From assembly GCA_023053685.1 (NCBI GenBank), contig JALIGW010000002.1:170343430-170407429 (forward strand): a stretch of DNA of 64,000 nucleotides, given 5' to 3'. Made by a program: the position numbers and the translations under genes. Under the pieces are notes generated by a model. That model made no database searches, was not told the origin of the DNA, and was given only the letters and a program-made list of their open reading frames with translations. Positions 34,930 to 45,711 of the stretch are shown piece by piece; within the stretch, counting starts at the first letter, position 1, and every line of letters begins with the position of its first letter. This DNA comes from Diadophis punctatus similis. Its lineage: Eukaryota > Chordata > Lepidosauria > Squamata > Dipsadidae.

Positions 34930-35335
34930 ACAATGTTGCAGGAAAAATGTAAAATATCCTTAATGAACTATGATTGACTGATTGATTGTGTGGACTATTT
35001 GTGTGACTATTGACTATTTGTGGACTCTTAGTGATACTATTGATACATTTTCTCCATGGTGATTTGTCCTTAACCTGGTATTTCAGGTCTTCATTCACAG
35101 TGTATTCATTGCCCATGTAACTAAATCTATCCACTATGTTGCTGGTTATCCACTTTCCTTTTACCTTTCCCAACCTTAAGATCCTTTTCTAGGGAGCTTA
35201 GTCTTTGCATAATTTGTCCAAAGTAGGATAATTTGAGCCTAATCATTAATGCCTCAAGTAAGAACTCTGGGTTGGTTTGTTTGATGATCCATTGGTTTGT
35301 TTTCCTGGCTGCATTGAGCATTATGTGAGAACAAT
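34930..35335 (-). pseudogene. RTE/BovB-like LINE 3' fragment
   Basis: The minus-strand frame at 35321-35127 contains RKTNQWIIKQTNPEFLLEAL and IRLKLSYFGQIMQRLSSLEK. This resembles the C-terminus of RTE reverse-transcriptase ORFs (LKLQYFGHLMRR-type motif). It is degenerate and not continuous with the fragment at 21.9-26.9 kb. Confidence 0.55.
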
Positions 35336-35339
35336 GTGG

Positions 35340-36077
35340 AATATATACATATTTTTCAAGGCATACTTTTGTAAATATATATATATTGATAAAACTTAAA
35401 ACAGGTACTCATTTTCATAGACCAAATTCTTATTTATAAGTCAATTTCTGTGACTATTCTAGAACTCTTATTTTCTGCCTTCTCTTTCTTCCCTTTTGAT
35501 TTGGGTTTTTAAAGAAATATGTCTTATGGTGAAACTCTGGAGTAATACTTTGCTGAAATTTAGAAATATGTTGCAACTCTTCTTCAGGTTACAATTAACA
35601 AGATCAGGATGTGGGCATTTGAAGTCATAAAAACATTAAGTCACATATAATACTGGTATAAAGCAAAAAGATTATCTCATTTGGATAATGAAATGTCTGC
35701 AAGGAAACAGCCAAGCTTAGATAGCACCAAAGATCCCTCTATTCAACCCTGAGCTACAAATATTATCATTTATTTATTTATTTGTCACATTTACATATGA
35801 CTGCCATCTCACAGAAAGTGACTCTGGGCAGCATACAATGATATCTCTTTTTAAAAGATATATTCAAAATTGATTACAACTAATAAAAGTAAAGTAGTTT
35901 TTTTTACTAAACTAAGTAAAGATAAAAACCAAAACCATATGCAGGAGAATATTATATATAATAAAGCCAACACACGGGCTCCCAGTTATGAAGTGATTTC
36001 TAGGCTTATTGGAAAAATACATTTTTAAGCTTTCTGGAAAGCCATGAGAACTGGTGCCAACTTCACCACAGGAGGAA
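35340..36077. other. Unassigned AT-rich stretch left of the copia element
   Basis: Contains TTATTTATTTATTTGTCACA and TGGGCAGCATACAATGA near 35770-35845, a minus-strand retroposon 3' end. Nothing else was seen. Confidence 0.5.
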
Positions 36078-36082
36078 TAATG

Positions 36083-36348
36083 TGTCAGAGTTACGCAATA
36101 AATCAGAAGCTTCAGAAGATAACTGCATTTTGCTGATTCAAATAACTTCTTTATAAGTAGAATAAAACATTAACAATACCACACTTTGTTTCAGATCACA
36201 TGTTGAGATGTTTTCATACTGGAGTATAATGGTGGACAGCGTAAACCACGCCCTTCTTCTTGCTAAGTTTCTGGACATGCTTAAATAACACTTCAGCCCG
36301 ATTGGCTGACTCAATCACATGGCTCTCCCAGTCATGAATATTCCAACA
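36083..36348 (-). repeat. Copia 3' LTR
   Basis: 266 bp with TGTTGGAATA...CTCTGACA ends on the element strand. It differs from the 5' LTR at 36123 (G/C region of TTCAGAAG versus TTCACAAG) and near 36281 (GCTTAAAT versus GCTCAAAT). The pol frame ends inside it. Confidence 0.95.
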
Positions 36349-38512
36349 CTCCTCCCTTCATTACTGGGAGAGACATCAAACCTATTGGATTTAAACATTT
36401 CCTATAATGGACGCCACCCAATGGTTTGGTCATCATGTCTGCTAAATTATCCTCTGAAGAACAATGATGTAAACTTATCAATTTTTCTTTTACAGCTTCC
36501 CTGACATTACAATACTTAATGTCCACATGTTTACTTCTGTTCTTCACTCTGTCACCTGTTGCCATTTTTATACAAGCAGCATTATCTTCATAAATAGTTA
36601 CAGCTTCATTTACATTTAAATCTTGTAACAACTGTACATACCAAACTACTTCAGAACATAACTCAGACAATGCAATAAACTCTGCTTCAGCAGTTGAAAT
36701 AGCAACCGTTGTTTGTTTTCTGGACTTCCAACCAATTAAAGCCCCTCCAAACATTATTACAATTCCAGAATTAGACTTTCTGGTTTTTACATCATTTGCA
36801 TAATCACTATCAACATAACATTTCAATTTTAATTCTTCAGTGACCTGTATTTGAAGACCTAAATTCACAGTTCCCTTCAAATACCTGAGAATTCTTTTCA
36901 CACCCATCCAATGCAACTTTGTAGGTGTAGCAGTAAAGCGACTTAAGATGCTCACTGCACAAGCTATGTCTGGTCTGGACCACTGTGACAGATATAACAG
37001 ACTCCCTATTGCAGAGTGATATATCTCCTGATCACAGGCTTCACTTTTGTCCTCACCCAAACTATTGTAAAAATCTGTGCTCATAGGTGTAGGAGCAATA
37101 TTACAATCTTTCATGTTATACTTCTCTAATAATTGTTCAATTTTTCTCCTTTGACTGAGAATATAACCCTTTTCAGTTTTTTGTATCTCTACACCGAGAT
37201 AATTCTTTATTTCTCCCAAATTCTTTAATTCAAATTTCTTTTCTAACTTATTAGCAAATTCTTTAACTTGTGATGCATCCTTTGCAATGAAACAAAGATC
37301 ATCCACAAATGCTAATAATAGACAATTCCCACCTTGTAACTTTCCAGTGTATATGCAACCATCAGCTTTGCAACTCTTGAACCCAAGACCTTTCAATGCA
37401 GTATCAAGACAGATATTCCAATTTCTGGCTGACTGCTTCAGCCCATAAATGGCCTTGTTCAATTTATACACCATGTTAGGCTTTTTACTTTCATACCCTG
37501 GCGCTTGAACCATATAAATTTCTTCCTCTAATTCAGCATTGAGAAATGCAGTGGTTATATCAAAATGCCAAATTCTATGCCTGTATGCTGATGCTAATGC
37601 CAGTGCTAGTCTTATGCTCTCACCTTTTACAGTTGGCGCGAACACCTCATCATAGTGCACATTTTTTAATTGAGAAAAACCTTGTGCCACCAATCTTGCC
37701 TTATACTGTACTTCATTATTGGGTAATACTTTTTTCTTGTATACCCACTTACATCCTACAGCTTTCGTACCCTGTGGCAAAGTCATAGATGTGAACACTT
37801 CATGATCGCCCATGGATTTCATCTCTTTATCCATGGCTTCCTTCCACTTTTCTTGTTCAACTTTTGGTAATGCCAATACTTCCTTATAGTTTCTTGGCTC
37901 ATACCACACATTACACACTTTAACTTTACTGGCAGAATACCTGTCTGGCGGAACCCCTCTGTTCCTACGCTCTGACCTACGTGGCATTGCCTGTACTTGT
38001 GTTTCAAGCTTTTCTGTCTTCATATCTTGTTCAGACTCTCCTCCCTGAACATAGACACCTTCAGTAAATGATTCACCATCATTACATGAGTTATTGTCAC
38101 TAAGTGGATCACCGTCGCTAAGTGGATCACCGTCACTAAGTGAGACATTTTCAGAATTTGCATCAATTCTGTTCCAATTTTGTTCTGCAAAACTAGCAGA
38201 CCTTGAAATCACTATCCTTTTACTTCCATCGCTAAAGCGATACCCTTTTGAGCCTGGCTCATAGCCCACAAATCTGAGCTTTCTAGCCTTTTGTTGTCCC
38301 TTTCTTCTGATTGCCTTTGGAATATGTACCCAAGCAGTACTTCCAAATATTTTTAAATGTGCTAGAGAAGGCTTTCTCCCATATAGCATTGCATATGGAG
38401 TATTATTGATGGATGAACTCCACAACCTATTTACTAAATAATTGGCAGTCAGTATGGCTTCACCCCAATATGACCTGCTCATACCAGAATCCTCCAGTAA
38501 TGAGTCTTTCAT
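36332..38512 (-). pseudogene. Copia integrase C-terminus, reverse transcriptase and RNase H (726 aa)
   Basis: In frame with the upstream part. It opens with the end of integrase (SYWGEAILTANYLVNRL). The RT starts around residue 250 (KARLVAQGFSQ; Asp318 in HFDITTAFLNAELEEEIYM; catalytic FVDD at 402-405). RNase H has Asp568 (CYVDSDYAN), Glu609 (TAEAEFIALSE) and Asp643 (YEDNAACIKM). The frame ends at TGA in the 3' LTR. The catalytic residues are all present, so only the upstream stop is an obvious defect. An 18-nt tandem repeat codes LSDGDP units at about residues 125-137. Confidence 0.92.
36349..36362 (-). promoter_or_regulatory. Copia polypurine tract
   Basis: GAAGGGAGGAG on the element strand directly before the 3' LTR, the expected plus-strand primer. 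It overlaps the last codons of pol. Confidence 0.75.
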
Positions 38513-38515
38513 TGT

Positions 38516-40312
38516 TTACAAAACACCATTCCTCCTTTCAGCCACTCCGTTCTCCCCCGGTGTGTAAGGATTTGTGCGCCTGTGTCTTATTCCCAATTGT
38601 CTCAACCATTGTTGAAAATTTGTTGACATAAATTCAGAACCTCTGTCAGTTTGCAACTGACATACCTGTTGTTTATACCTTCTCTCTACAAAACTTAACC
38701 ATTGCTTAAATTGCTGTAGCACCTCTGTTTTACTCTTAAGTAAGTAGCAAAACCCAAACCTGCTGTAGTCATCCACAATGACCAGCGCATACTTTGCTCC
38801 TCCCAAACTGGCTTGCATAGGCCCAATTAAATCAGCATGCACCAGTTCTAGAGCTTTTGTGGTTTGTCTTGTGCTAAACTTGCTAACTGGGAATGCTTTG
38901 GATTTCGATGCTTTGCATACTGCACAATCCAAATATGCCTTACATCCCTTCAAATCTAATCCTTCTGCAAATTCTTTCATTTGTTGAACAACCTTAAAAT
39001 TAGCATGACCAAGTCGTCTGTGCAGAAGATGAACACACGAATTGTGTTCTGCTACATTTTTAAATATCTGGGAACAATGTGGGACCTTTTGTCCCTGCAA
39101 TACATAAAGATTATCCTCTTTTATGCCCTGTACACAAACATTCCCATTTCTTTGGATGATACACTTCCCATTAACAAATGTGGTTTCATAACCTTGCTTG
39201 TCTAAACTAGACACACTTAACAAATTATGTTCCATTTCAGGTACACATAACACATCAGTAAACCTGGATTCCAAATATGGAATTTGCACATCACCTCTTC
39301 CAAAGATTTTAGCCTTTTGGCCATTGGCTAAGGCTACTTCTTCATGGTTTCCTGGGAAAAATCTGGAAAATAAGTCAGAATTATTAACAATTGTTTGACT
39401 AGCCCCACTGTCAATCAACCATTTGTCTCTATTGTTATTATAACAAACTTTTGCAACTGCAATCTGTCCTTGCAAATAATGTCTCTTGTCTTGCACATTT
39501 CTTCTCTGTGCACAGCTTTTCTGCAGATGATTGGTTTCTCCACAAATGAAACACGCTTTCTTAACTTGCTTGAAGAATTGTTGCTGTGTAACTTGATCTC
39601 TCCTGCCTCTGCTTTCCTCTTGTCTGCAGACACCTCGGCTGTTGCTAGAGATAGGCAGCCTGTGGAAAATTTTGCTGGAGACTTGCTGTAAGTTTCCACT
39701 GTACTCCTTGTTGGGCTCCCGCCTGTGGAATTTTCCATCAGCATGGCTGAAAATCCTTTTCTCATATTCATTCAATAAACACGATTTCAAAGCCTCCAAA
39801 TTCAAATCTGCTTCTGGCTTACTTTCAAAAATAGCTGATACAGTCTCCCAGCTCTGATCCAAACTATTTAACACTAATAAAACTTTTTGGGACTCTGGAA
39901 ACTTTACTCCACGTTGCTCCAATTCTAGAAAATTAGACTGCATTTTCATTAAATGATCTTCCATAGAATCTCCTGTCTGCAAACTCATTCTGAAAAGCTT
40001 TCTTGAAAATTGGACCACATTACACGCAGAAACATTGACATGTACTGCTTTCAATTTCTGCCATATTTCTTTTGCAGACTTTAATTCAGCTACATTTAAG
40101 AATTGATCATCCCCCAGACTTAAAAGAAGATAAGCCATAGCTTTGTCATGAGCCTTTTGATCTGCTGCTCCAAGCACTTGTGGGGGGTCTGCTACGATGT
40201 CCCATAATTCTTTTGCTTTCAAAAAACATTCCATTTTTGCAGCCCAAATTAAATAATTTTTCTTCCCCAATTTGGGTATTGGACTGTCTTTAAATTCCAT
40301 AGCAGCAGCCAT
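38516..40312 (-). pseudogene. Copia gag-protease-integrase part of pol (598 aa to premature stop)
   Basis: Residues 1-250 are a copia-type Gag (start KLGKKNYLIWAAKMECFLKA). A CCHC zinc knuckle follows (Cys254-Cys267, CFICGETNHLQKSC), then the protease active site DSGA at 301, and a GAG-pre-integrase HH-CC motif from HRRLGH at 431. The integrase core has Asp494 (VHADLIG), Asp556 (TDRGSEF) and Glu592 (NGVAERRN). A TAA comes six codons after Glu592. The downstream ORF continues in the same frame, so a single nonsense change separates them. The start is the first Met, preceded by 5' leader. Confidence 0.92.
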
Positions 40313-40392
40313 CCTGCTTTACTTTTCTTCTCTGCCTGTTCCTTTAACAACACAGACAGCTTCTTATCAGCTTTAAATTACAATGCAGTTTT

Positions 40393-40881
40393 ATCTTAGA
40401 GGTTATTTCTAATGTTAATAATATTAGTTTAAGATTTGTGTATTTTATATTTAGTTATTACTTATGTAACACTTACCTTGTATAAGATAGAGGACTGAAG
40501 GGAGGAGGTAGGAGGTTTGTTTGTTTGTAGTGTTAAAGAGTTTTCTCTTTCTTTCTTTCTTTTTTTTTATTCTCTTTCTTTTTTTTCTCTCTCTTTTTTG
40601 TATCTTTACTATTGTATACAAATGCGATATATTAGTACTGTATAGTTTGGAGTTGAAGTTTTTTTAAAAATAGTGTTCTTTTTTTCCTTTTTCCTTTTTC
40701 TTTTTATTAATAATTTAAACTTATTATTATGCCCTGTATTATCTCTGGGAAGTCCGGGGGGGGGAGGTGGGGAGGGAAGGGGGTGGGTCTGGGGGGGGGA
40801 AATAAAAATGTTTGTACTTTGGATTTAATATTTTGTTACCACTTATGTAAGTTTGTACTAATAAAACTTTTTTGAGGAAAA
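40393..40881 (+). mobile_element. 5'-truncated L1 (ORF1-only family) inside the copia leader
   Basis: Nearly identical to the reverse complement of 23850-24350: TGTATCTTTACTATTGTATA, the G-rich tract (40755-40800) and TTTGTACTAATAAAAC. An 18-bp duplication AAATTACAATGCAGTTTT borders it (40375-40392 and 40882-40899). 489 bp, opposite to the copia element. Confidence 0.93.
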
Positions 40882-40922
40882 AAATTACAATGCAGTTTTT
40901 AACTTTACTTCTTGAGCGATTC

Positions 40923-40936
40923 CTGGGCCCATAACC
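40923..40936 (-). promoter_or_regulatory. Copia primer-binding site (initiator tRNA-Met anticodon arm)
   Basis: The plus strand reads CTGGGCCCATAACC, identical to the anticodon stem-loop of vertebrate initiator tRNA-Met. The element strand is therefore complementary to it and abuts the 5' LTR. Drosophila copia also primes from an internal half of this tRNA and not from the 3' CCA end. Confidence 0.85.
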
Positions 40937-41202
40937 TGTCAGAGTTACGCAATAAATCAGAAGCTTCACAAGATAACTGCATTTTGCTGATTCAAATAAC
41001 TTCTTTATAAGTAGAATAAAACATTAACAATACCACACTTTGTTTCAGATCACATGTTGAGATGTTTTCATACTGGAGTATAATGGTGGACAGCGTAAAC
41101 CACGCCCTTCTTCTTGCTAAGTTTCTGGACATGCTCAAATAACACTTCAGCCCGATTGGCTGACTCAATCACATGGCTCTCCCAGTCATGAATATTCCAA
41201 CA
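40937..41202 (-). repeat. Copia 5' LTR
   Basis: 266 bp, same ends as the partner LTR. The element's leader begins directly below 40937. Confidence 0.95.
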
Positions 41203-41289
41203 TAATGTTCCAGAGGGCTGGTGCCACAGCAGAAAAGCCACCACCTAGGTTCCATCAGATGGAATTTCATTGTAAATGGAACCCAGAGA

Positions 41290-41584
41290 CGGGTGAAACC
41301 CAGCAGGTTCTGACAGGTTCTGGAGAACCGGTAGCAGAAATTTTGAGTAGTTTGGAGAACTGGCAAATACCACCTCTGGCTGGCCCCAGAGTGGGGTGGG
41401 AATGGAGATTTTGCAATATCCTTCCCCCAGGAGTGGGGAGGGAATCAGGATTTTGCAGTATCCTTCCCCTGGAGTGGGGTGGGAATGGAGATTTTGCAGT
41501 ATCCTTTCCCTGCCACGCCCACCAAGCCACGCCCACAGAAAGTAGTAAAAAAAGGTAGTAAAAAAAATTTGGATTTCACCACTG
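41290..41584. mobile_element. hAT-like MITE with internal tandem repeat
   Basis: GGGTGAAACCCAGCAGGTTC at the left and TTTGGATTTCACCACTG at the right form diverged inverted ends. Flanks CCCAGAGA and CCGCAGAA are at best a decayed 8-bp duplication. Inside, about three copies of a 55-bp unit with GAGTGGGGTGGGAATGGAGA and TTTTGCAGTATCCTT occur at 41390-41515. Confidence 0.55.
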
Positions 41585-41589
41585 CCGCA

Positions 41590-44192
41590 GAATGCCTTTT
41601 TTTAGCAGACTTGAGAGGACAGGAAGATGTACTCAGCAGTCCCTCAGATAACCCAGCCATATGTCATGTAGGGTTTTAAAGATCAAAACCAGCACCTTGA
41701 ATTGGAACCAGAGGCAAAGTGGAAACCAATAAAAGCGATGAACCAGAGGCATAACATGTATCCTCTTAGGGCATGCATAACTGCCTATTCTGCCCCCTTT
41801 TGCACCAGCTGCAACTTCTTCAAAGGCAGCCCATGTAGACTGCATTACAACAGTCCATACAGTAGGTGACTTGAGCATGAAGAACTGAGCAGAGCCTCAC
41901 ATCCAGGAAAAGTACAACTGATGAGCAAAACAGAGTTATGCAAAAGTCCCCTGGCCCACTACTGGCAGCTGCTCCTCAAGCAGGAGTTGTTAGTCCAGAA
42001 GGATGTCCAGATTGGATATGTCTGGGATAGTGCCACCTCATTTAGTATTGAAGATGGTAGTCCAGAAGACCCTAAAACCTAAAGTTACTCAGTTACATAG
42101 TAGGAGCTGAGGGCAGGGTCTCATTCCCAATCAACACCAACTGGTATTAGGCTCCAAAGAAAGGAGAGAACCAGGACAATACTGTGCCAATGGTAGCTGA
42201 AAGTCACTGAGAAGTGAAGAAGAGTCAGGATGGATGTGTACCTCATCTCACACCCACCAGAGATCATCCAAAGGCATGATCAATACCATTTTCATTCCAA
42301 ACTAAGCCTGAATCCTGCCCAGAAAATAGTCCAGATAATCTGCTTCATCCAGGATCCACTGAAGCTGCTGCATGATCATTTCCCGTGCAATCTTCCCTAG
42401 AAAAGGGAGGTTGGTCAATGAATGGAAATTGCCCAGTATCATGGGATCCAGCTTTAGTCGTCCTGCAGAAGCCTGGATGTAAGGAGCAGATAGCTGCGCT
42501 CATGGTCTTAATGATCTTATCCAATTCTTCAAACCCAACAGGGTAAGAACAGTACCCCACTGGATCTATACTAAGGCTGGCCTCCAACTGGGAACAAATT
42601 TGAATGATAATATAAGACTTCATGTTATATTCATATTCATTCAATATTCTCTCTAGGACTTGATTATAAAACCTCAGTACCTGTCAAAATCTGTAACCAT
42701 AGAGCACAAGGAAGCAAAATTCACAGGGTCTTTTTAATGAGTTTTAATGCCAAGAATTAAGGATGGGAGCCCAGATTTGTGACAACTAAGGCAGCCTTCT
42801 TTTATTAGCATGTTCATCTTTGAAGCTTTTGAATTTCTTTTCCCCAGGCTATTTGCATTATAGGCCAATAATCTATTACTTTAAGAAGTTAATGGTCTCT
42901 AATAATCTATTACTTTGAGAGTAATAGTCTCTGATTATTTCTGTGTAGAGATAGTGCTTCTTCTCAGATTCAATAGTTTCATTCATGTCATCGGATTAAA
43001 TAATGTGAGCTGTGCAGACAATGTAATTCCGCACATGGCATGCCATCAACTATGTTAAGATACGTAATGCCAATTTTCTCTTGAGTCAGGGTTTATTCCT
43101 TGTAGCCCCATGGATATATTTGGCAATAGTATGGAAATGGATTTACATTACCTTGTAATAAGATTTTTTTTAAGTGTTCCAGGTGCAGCCTGATCTCCTG
43201 TTCGGATTATAAGTAGATTCAACTCTACTTAATTTTCTCAAGATCAGCCAAGGTCAGCTTAGATGCTATCATTGGTGTGTTTTATTCATGATGGACAATA
43301 ACTTAATAGCATTTTTTCATGGGGATGTTACTTTCTTTGGACTCTAGAACAGAGCAGAGAAGAAGTAATTCCCGAAGACTACCCAGAAGTGTTGTGGACT
43401 TCTCTGAGTCAGAGGCTGAAGAAGGCAGACCTTCCAAACTGTCAGCCTGAAGACCCCGGCAGGCAACCAGATCCCCTGAGGCAGCTCTTGGTGATAATGA
43501 GCTTCTGCAGATGGTTCAGATAAAGGGGGCCTAGCCCAGGAGCATGCCAGCAGCTACAGAGGACAAAACAAAGGTGATCAACATATCTCAGTGAGAGGAA
43601 AGGGCAGCAGTATCTGAGACTATAGATAAGAGCAGCCTCCAGGCCCTTTTCCAGCTATTAGAGCTAACTATCTAACTCTGGATATGCATTCCTGTTGCTC
43701 ACAAACTCCTTGGGATCCATCAGAAGCAGCATATGGAATTCTTTGACACTAGAAAACTGGAGTGTTACAAGAAATACTCATATCTCTACCTCTCCTTTCT
43801 TCTGCTAACTGATTGTTGATTGCTCCCTCAAGTTTCAAGGCAGGTCTTAAGTAATCTCTGGCCAATGACTCCCCCCAGTTCCCAGTCAATGATATATAGA
43901 GAATCATACCACTGCCCATCTTATATTTGCCCTGGCGTTCACTTTGCATTTACTGGCATAGGGGGAAAAGTAAAATGAGAACAGAATGCAACAGTCTGTG
44001 CATTGGTGGATGAGAACTGGCAGGATCACAAACTCACTGGTTATCCAAATACAGTGCAAAGTGCTCTTTGTTATCTATCAAGCCTTACCTTGTTTTAGGT
44101 TTAAGAACCTGCCAATTATCTGCTTCAAGCCTATCAACCCATTTGGTGTCTGAGTCCCAAATTGTGACGCTGAGAATCTCCCCACCCCTGCC
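41590..44192. other. Repeat-derived or unassigned stretch
   Basis: 41640-42560 has the look of an old interspersed repeat (GGTTTTAAAGATCAAAACCA, GCAGCCCATGTAGACTGC, AAGGGAGGTTGGTCAATG) of a family I cannot name. 43350-43640 is a moderately GC-rich block of unknown origin. No coding region was supported. Confidence 0.45.
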
Positions 44193-44548
44193 CAGGGGTG
44201 GGTTCCTACCGGTGCGGACCAGTATTGCGTACCGGTAGCGGCCTGCTGGTGACGTAATTTTTATTGGAATTTTTGGTGATTTTTTCAGGTTTCGGTGGCT
44301 TCTCCTCATCCTCTGCTCTGGGAAAAAGCCCTGCCGCCCGCCCTCGGGTTAATACCGACCTTTATTTCTTCATCCGAAGCACAGCTGAGCACCTCCTCAG
44401 CTGTGTTTCGGCCTGAAACGTCCTTCTGAGCATGCACAGAAGTAAAATCGCTCAATGGGATGCACAAGCGCGCGTAAGTGGAGCGAGCGAGCGCGGGCGA
44501 AACATCGTGATGCGCACCAGTAGCAAAGGTAACTGGAACCCTCCCCTT
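44193..44548. mobile_element. hAT MITE (CCGGTAG family)
   Basis: CAGGGGTGGGTTCCTACCGG at the left and GGTAACTGGAACCCTCCCCT at the right. It is internally GC-rich with GCGTACCGGTAGCGGC. It shares ends with the elements at 46442, 47845, 55579 and 58859. The duplication is unclear because the flanks are C-rich. Confidence 0.6.
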
Positions 44549-44979
44549 CCCCCACCCCCCATTTGAGATTTAGGAAAGGAGGAGACAATGTTTTTCAGTC
44601 TCACCTGCATACCTGGGGAACAGTTTGAAAGCTTACTACTGGAGATGCTTATAAACTCCCTCCTGACAGTCTTGGGAAAGTAGTGAAAACAGAATTATGT
44701 TCTAAAGCTTAGTCTGTAAAGCTGCTGGAACTTGGATGCTGAGGCAGAGCTGACATTTTTATGTCTTTGTCTATTTTATGATTTTATGTATACAGTGTAA
44801 AGAACTGGGAGCCCTTATAGATCTGATGATCTGTAAATAATATAAACAAACAGCAGATGCCATTCCATGTTACAGTCTCAAATACTCATATTGTGCTGCT
44901 TGAGTTCTCTTTGGTAGCTTCTTTCTTTTACTGTCTGTTTCCCCACTGGTTTGTTAAGGTTGCAGTTTGGGAGCTGGGG

Positions 44980-45165
44980 GAAAGCTTCAAGTCAGTCCCG
45001 GCAGTTTTGCAGGCAAGATTTCAGAAGTGGTTTTGCTGTTGCTTCCTTCCTATGACTAAGAGACAGTAACTGGCCCGAGGTCACCCAGCTTTGTGCCTAA
45101 AGTGGGACTGGACCTCACAGTCTCCCAGTTTCCAATCTAGTGCCTTAACTAATACAACAACTCAA
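44980..45165 (-). mobile_element. Sauria-type SINE, minus strand, partial
   Basis: On the minus strand it shows AGCTGGGTGACCTCGGGCCA and TAGTTAAGGCACTAGATTGG. The tail side is diverged. Confidence 0.6.
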
Positions 45166-45655
45166 TTCTTATTTATAGTAGTTGTTGTTTCTTTTAACTT
45201 AATTACTGTATTATCGGGTGCCCCTTTCTTTCTGCAGGCCAAGATTGTGGGTAAAGCAGCTTTCAGATATAGTGCTTGTACACTTAGCTGCTACAGATCA
45301 TTAGTTGTTGTAGTAAAGGGGCTTCCACATGACTCTAATCTTGGAGACATTATTTTAGTGAAATTTTTTTTTAATTTCTGTAAATTTATATCAAATGTCT
45401 TCACCATTAACAAGGGGAGTCCTTGGGAAATATAGTAGTCTTCTATGATCCAGAGATGCAATTTGATCTGACCCAATTGTCAGCTGTTTCAGGTTTTTAT
45501 AGGAACTGCCCTAGATTAATTGGAAGCAGGCCATATCTTTCAGTAACTTTCCTTTGTTATAATGATGCATATCTGGGGTCACATCTGGCCACTAAAAATG
45601 TATACTGTTACACATTTTGTGGACAACTCTGTGCATTCATATAAAGATATCCATT

Positions 45656-45705
45656 TATAAATATAAATTATAAATATAAATTATAAATATAAATATAAAG
45701 ATATC
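45656..45705 (+). repeat. ATAAATATAAATT tandem repeat
   Basis: About three to four units of a 12-14-bp AT-rich motif. Confidence 0.75.
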
Positions 45706-45711
45706 CATTTG

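Larger units (their letters stand above)
36083..41202 (-). mobile_element. Young Ty1/copia LTR retrotransposon
   Basis: Complete element with 266-bp LTRs at 36083-36348 and 40937-41202 that differ at only two sites. The perfect 5-bp duplication TAATG lies at 36078-36082 and 41203-41207. Gene order in the minus-strand reading frame is gag, protease, integrase, RT, RNase H, which is the Pseudoviridae (copia) order. One TAA interrupts gag-pol at 38516-38518. A truncated L1 (40393-40881) sits in the leader between primer site and gag. Copia elements occur in fish, amphibians and reptiles but are absent from mammals and birds as far as known. Confidence 0.95.

Noticed and set aside
40923..40936. 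tRNA-iMet gene fragment
   Set aside because: Only the anticodon arm is present and it abuts the LTR, so it is the primer site, not a tRNA gene.
40739..40969. Possible small ORF with proline-rich end next to the copia 5' LTR
   Set aside because: It spans the G-rich tract of an L1 3' UTR and the primer-binding site.
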